A program made the translations under genes and the position numbers. From contig CAVPTB010000007.1 of assembly GCA_963708575.1 (NCBI GenBank), forward strand, positions 2,418,001-2,482,000: DNA of 64,000 bases. The letters run 5' to 3'. The DNA is from DASVWZ01 sp963708575 (GTDB lineage: Bacteria > Acidobacteriota > Terriglobia > Terriglobales > Acidobacteriaceae). The notes under the pieces are model-generated. The model had not been told where the DNA came from and did no database searches. It saw nothing but the letters and a program-made list of their open reading frames with translations. This document shows positions 63,302 to 64,000 of this stretch, piece after piece. Within the stretch, counting starts at the first letter, position 1; every line of letters begins with the position of its first letter.

Positions 63302-64000
63302 CTAGGTCTCTACGGGATTGCTTTTAGCGGCTGCGTGACACTCTTGCTTCAGAAGATCGAACAGGCCTGCCATGTGCTCTTTGCGAGTGCGGAAGTTCAC
63401 GGGGTTGATGCGAAACCAGGACTTTCCTTTCAGTTCGGTGGTTGACATCCAGAAGCGGCCGCTTTGCTCGACCCGGCTGGCGACTGCGGCGTGCAACTCT
63501 TTCGATTGCGGCTCGCTCAACTCTGCTCCCGTATAGCGAATGCAAATGGCGGACATCGGAGGATAGCTGGCCGTCTCAAATTCCGGATCTTTCTCGGCGA
63601 GCGAATAGAGATACCGTGCCTGGCGGACGTTGTTATCGATCCATTCGCCGATCTGATGGGAGCCGTAGCGTTTAAAACTCATCCAGACTTTCAGGCTGCG
63701 AAAGCGGCGGGACTGCTCGAAGCCGTGCACATAATATTGATAGCGCTCGTTGGCCTGGTCGAGCTCGTCGGTCAAGTACGAAGGCTTGATGCCGAAGGAG
63801 GCGGTGAGACGCGCCTGATCCTTCACCAGCACCGCTCCGGCATCGAGCGGCGCATAAAACCATTTGTGGGGATCGATGGTGATGGAGTCGGCGAGATCAA
63901 GCCCGCGGTCGCGCATCGGCGAGTCGTTGGAGAGCAGCATGCCGCCGCCGTACGCAGCGTCTACATGGAGCCACATGCCTTCACGGTCGGCAATGCGGCG
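63302..64000 (-). CDS. PLP-dependent group II amino-acid decarboxylase, C-terminal part
   Basis: The frame is open to the window edge (IADREG precedes the first visible methionine), so the 5' part is outside. The visible 233 residues include HVDAAYGGGMLLSND, the Asp of the pyridinium-binding site, and DPHKWFYAPLDAGAVLVKD with the Schiff-base lysine in DPHKW. The remainder (YYVHGFEQSRRFRSLKVWMSFKRYGSHQIGEWIDNNVRQARYLYSLA) matches aromatic-L-amino-acid/tyrosine or 2,4-diaminobutyrate decarboxylases. The substrate cannot be fixed without the N-terminal half. Confidence 0.93.
   Translation of the reverse strand, partial: RRIADREGMWLHVDAAYGGGMLLSNDSPMRDRGLDLADSITIDPHKWFYAPLDAGAVLVKDQARLTASFGIKPSYLTDELDQANERYQYYVHGFEQSRRFRSLKVWMSFKRYGSHQIGEWIDNNVRQARYLYSLAEKDPEFETASYPPMSAICIRYTGAELSEPQSKELHAAVASRVEQSGRFWMSTTELKGKSWFRINPVNFRTRKEHMAGLFDLLKQECHAAAKSNPVET

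Overview
The window looks like a chromosomal segment of an Acidobacteriota (Terriglobia-like) genome. The grounds are a very large Oar/SusC-like TonB receptor with an N-terminal carboxypeptidase-regulatory domain, two secreted proteins built from repeats ending in YGTT/GTVFEL, a HAF-repeat secreted protein, several YncE/lactonase-type beta-propellers, a fused PcaD-PcaC, and GC-rich coding with housekeeping genes (typA, guaA, leuS, nfo, aroF, secA) scattered among secreted hypotheticals. The assignment is inference from gene style; there is no rRNA in the window.

Layout. 1-5.5 kb: the 3' end of typA, a small zinc-ribbon protein, a glycine-rich RRM protein, tRNA-Arg(CCG) with a duplicated 3' end, then a diheme cytochrome c, a cupredoxin and a cytochrome P460. 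6-17.3 kb, all leftward: an esterase-like hydrolase, the giant TonB receptor, and a compact protocatechuate operon read as pcaR - beta-propeller - pcaH - pcaG - pcaB - pcaDC fusion, which would convert protocatechuate to 3-oxoadipate. 17.5-20.2 kb: LacD-type aldolase, a short-chain dehydrogenase and a VapBC module. 20.2-34.7 kb: guaA, a membrane protein, leuS (with a frameshift), nfo, aroF coupled to a propeller, a repeat-rich secreted protein, an RsbRD-N protein and secA. 35-46.5 kb is accessory ground: small hypotheticals, a PNPOx-like protein, a decayed HEPN-like gene, two toxin-antitoxin modules lying between direct repeats of a glyoxalase-family 3' end, secreted proteins, a SDR and a RAYT transposase remnant. 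46.6-49.2 kb: another repeat-rich secreted protein followed by about 0.9 kb of hairpin-forming intergenic repeats containing a 67-bp unit in tandem. 49-64 kb: a PD-(D/E)XK-like protein, a three-domain acyl ligase-ACP-acyltransferase, XerC with a decayed XerD-like neighbour, DUF72, a LigD polymerase domain, an M16 protease pair, an AhpD-like selenoprotein, a propeller and a partial PLP decarboxylase.

The most notable observation is at 61.2-61.8 kb. An AhpD/peroxidase-related gene reads straight through one in-frame TGA exactly where the second cysteine of the CxxC redox motif should be. A 7-bp hairpin with a GGGUU-containing loop follows 17 nt later. This is the expected architecture of a bacterial selenocysteine (CxxU) protein, and an ordinary gene caller would split it in two.

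Three other loci (leuS, a HEPN-like gene and a XerD-like recombinase) carry true frameshifts. Because leuS is essential, that case is either a sequence error or something to explain; the other two look like decay.
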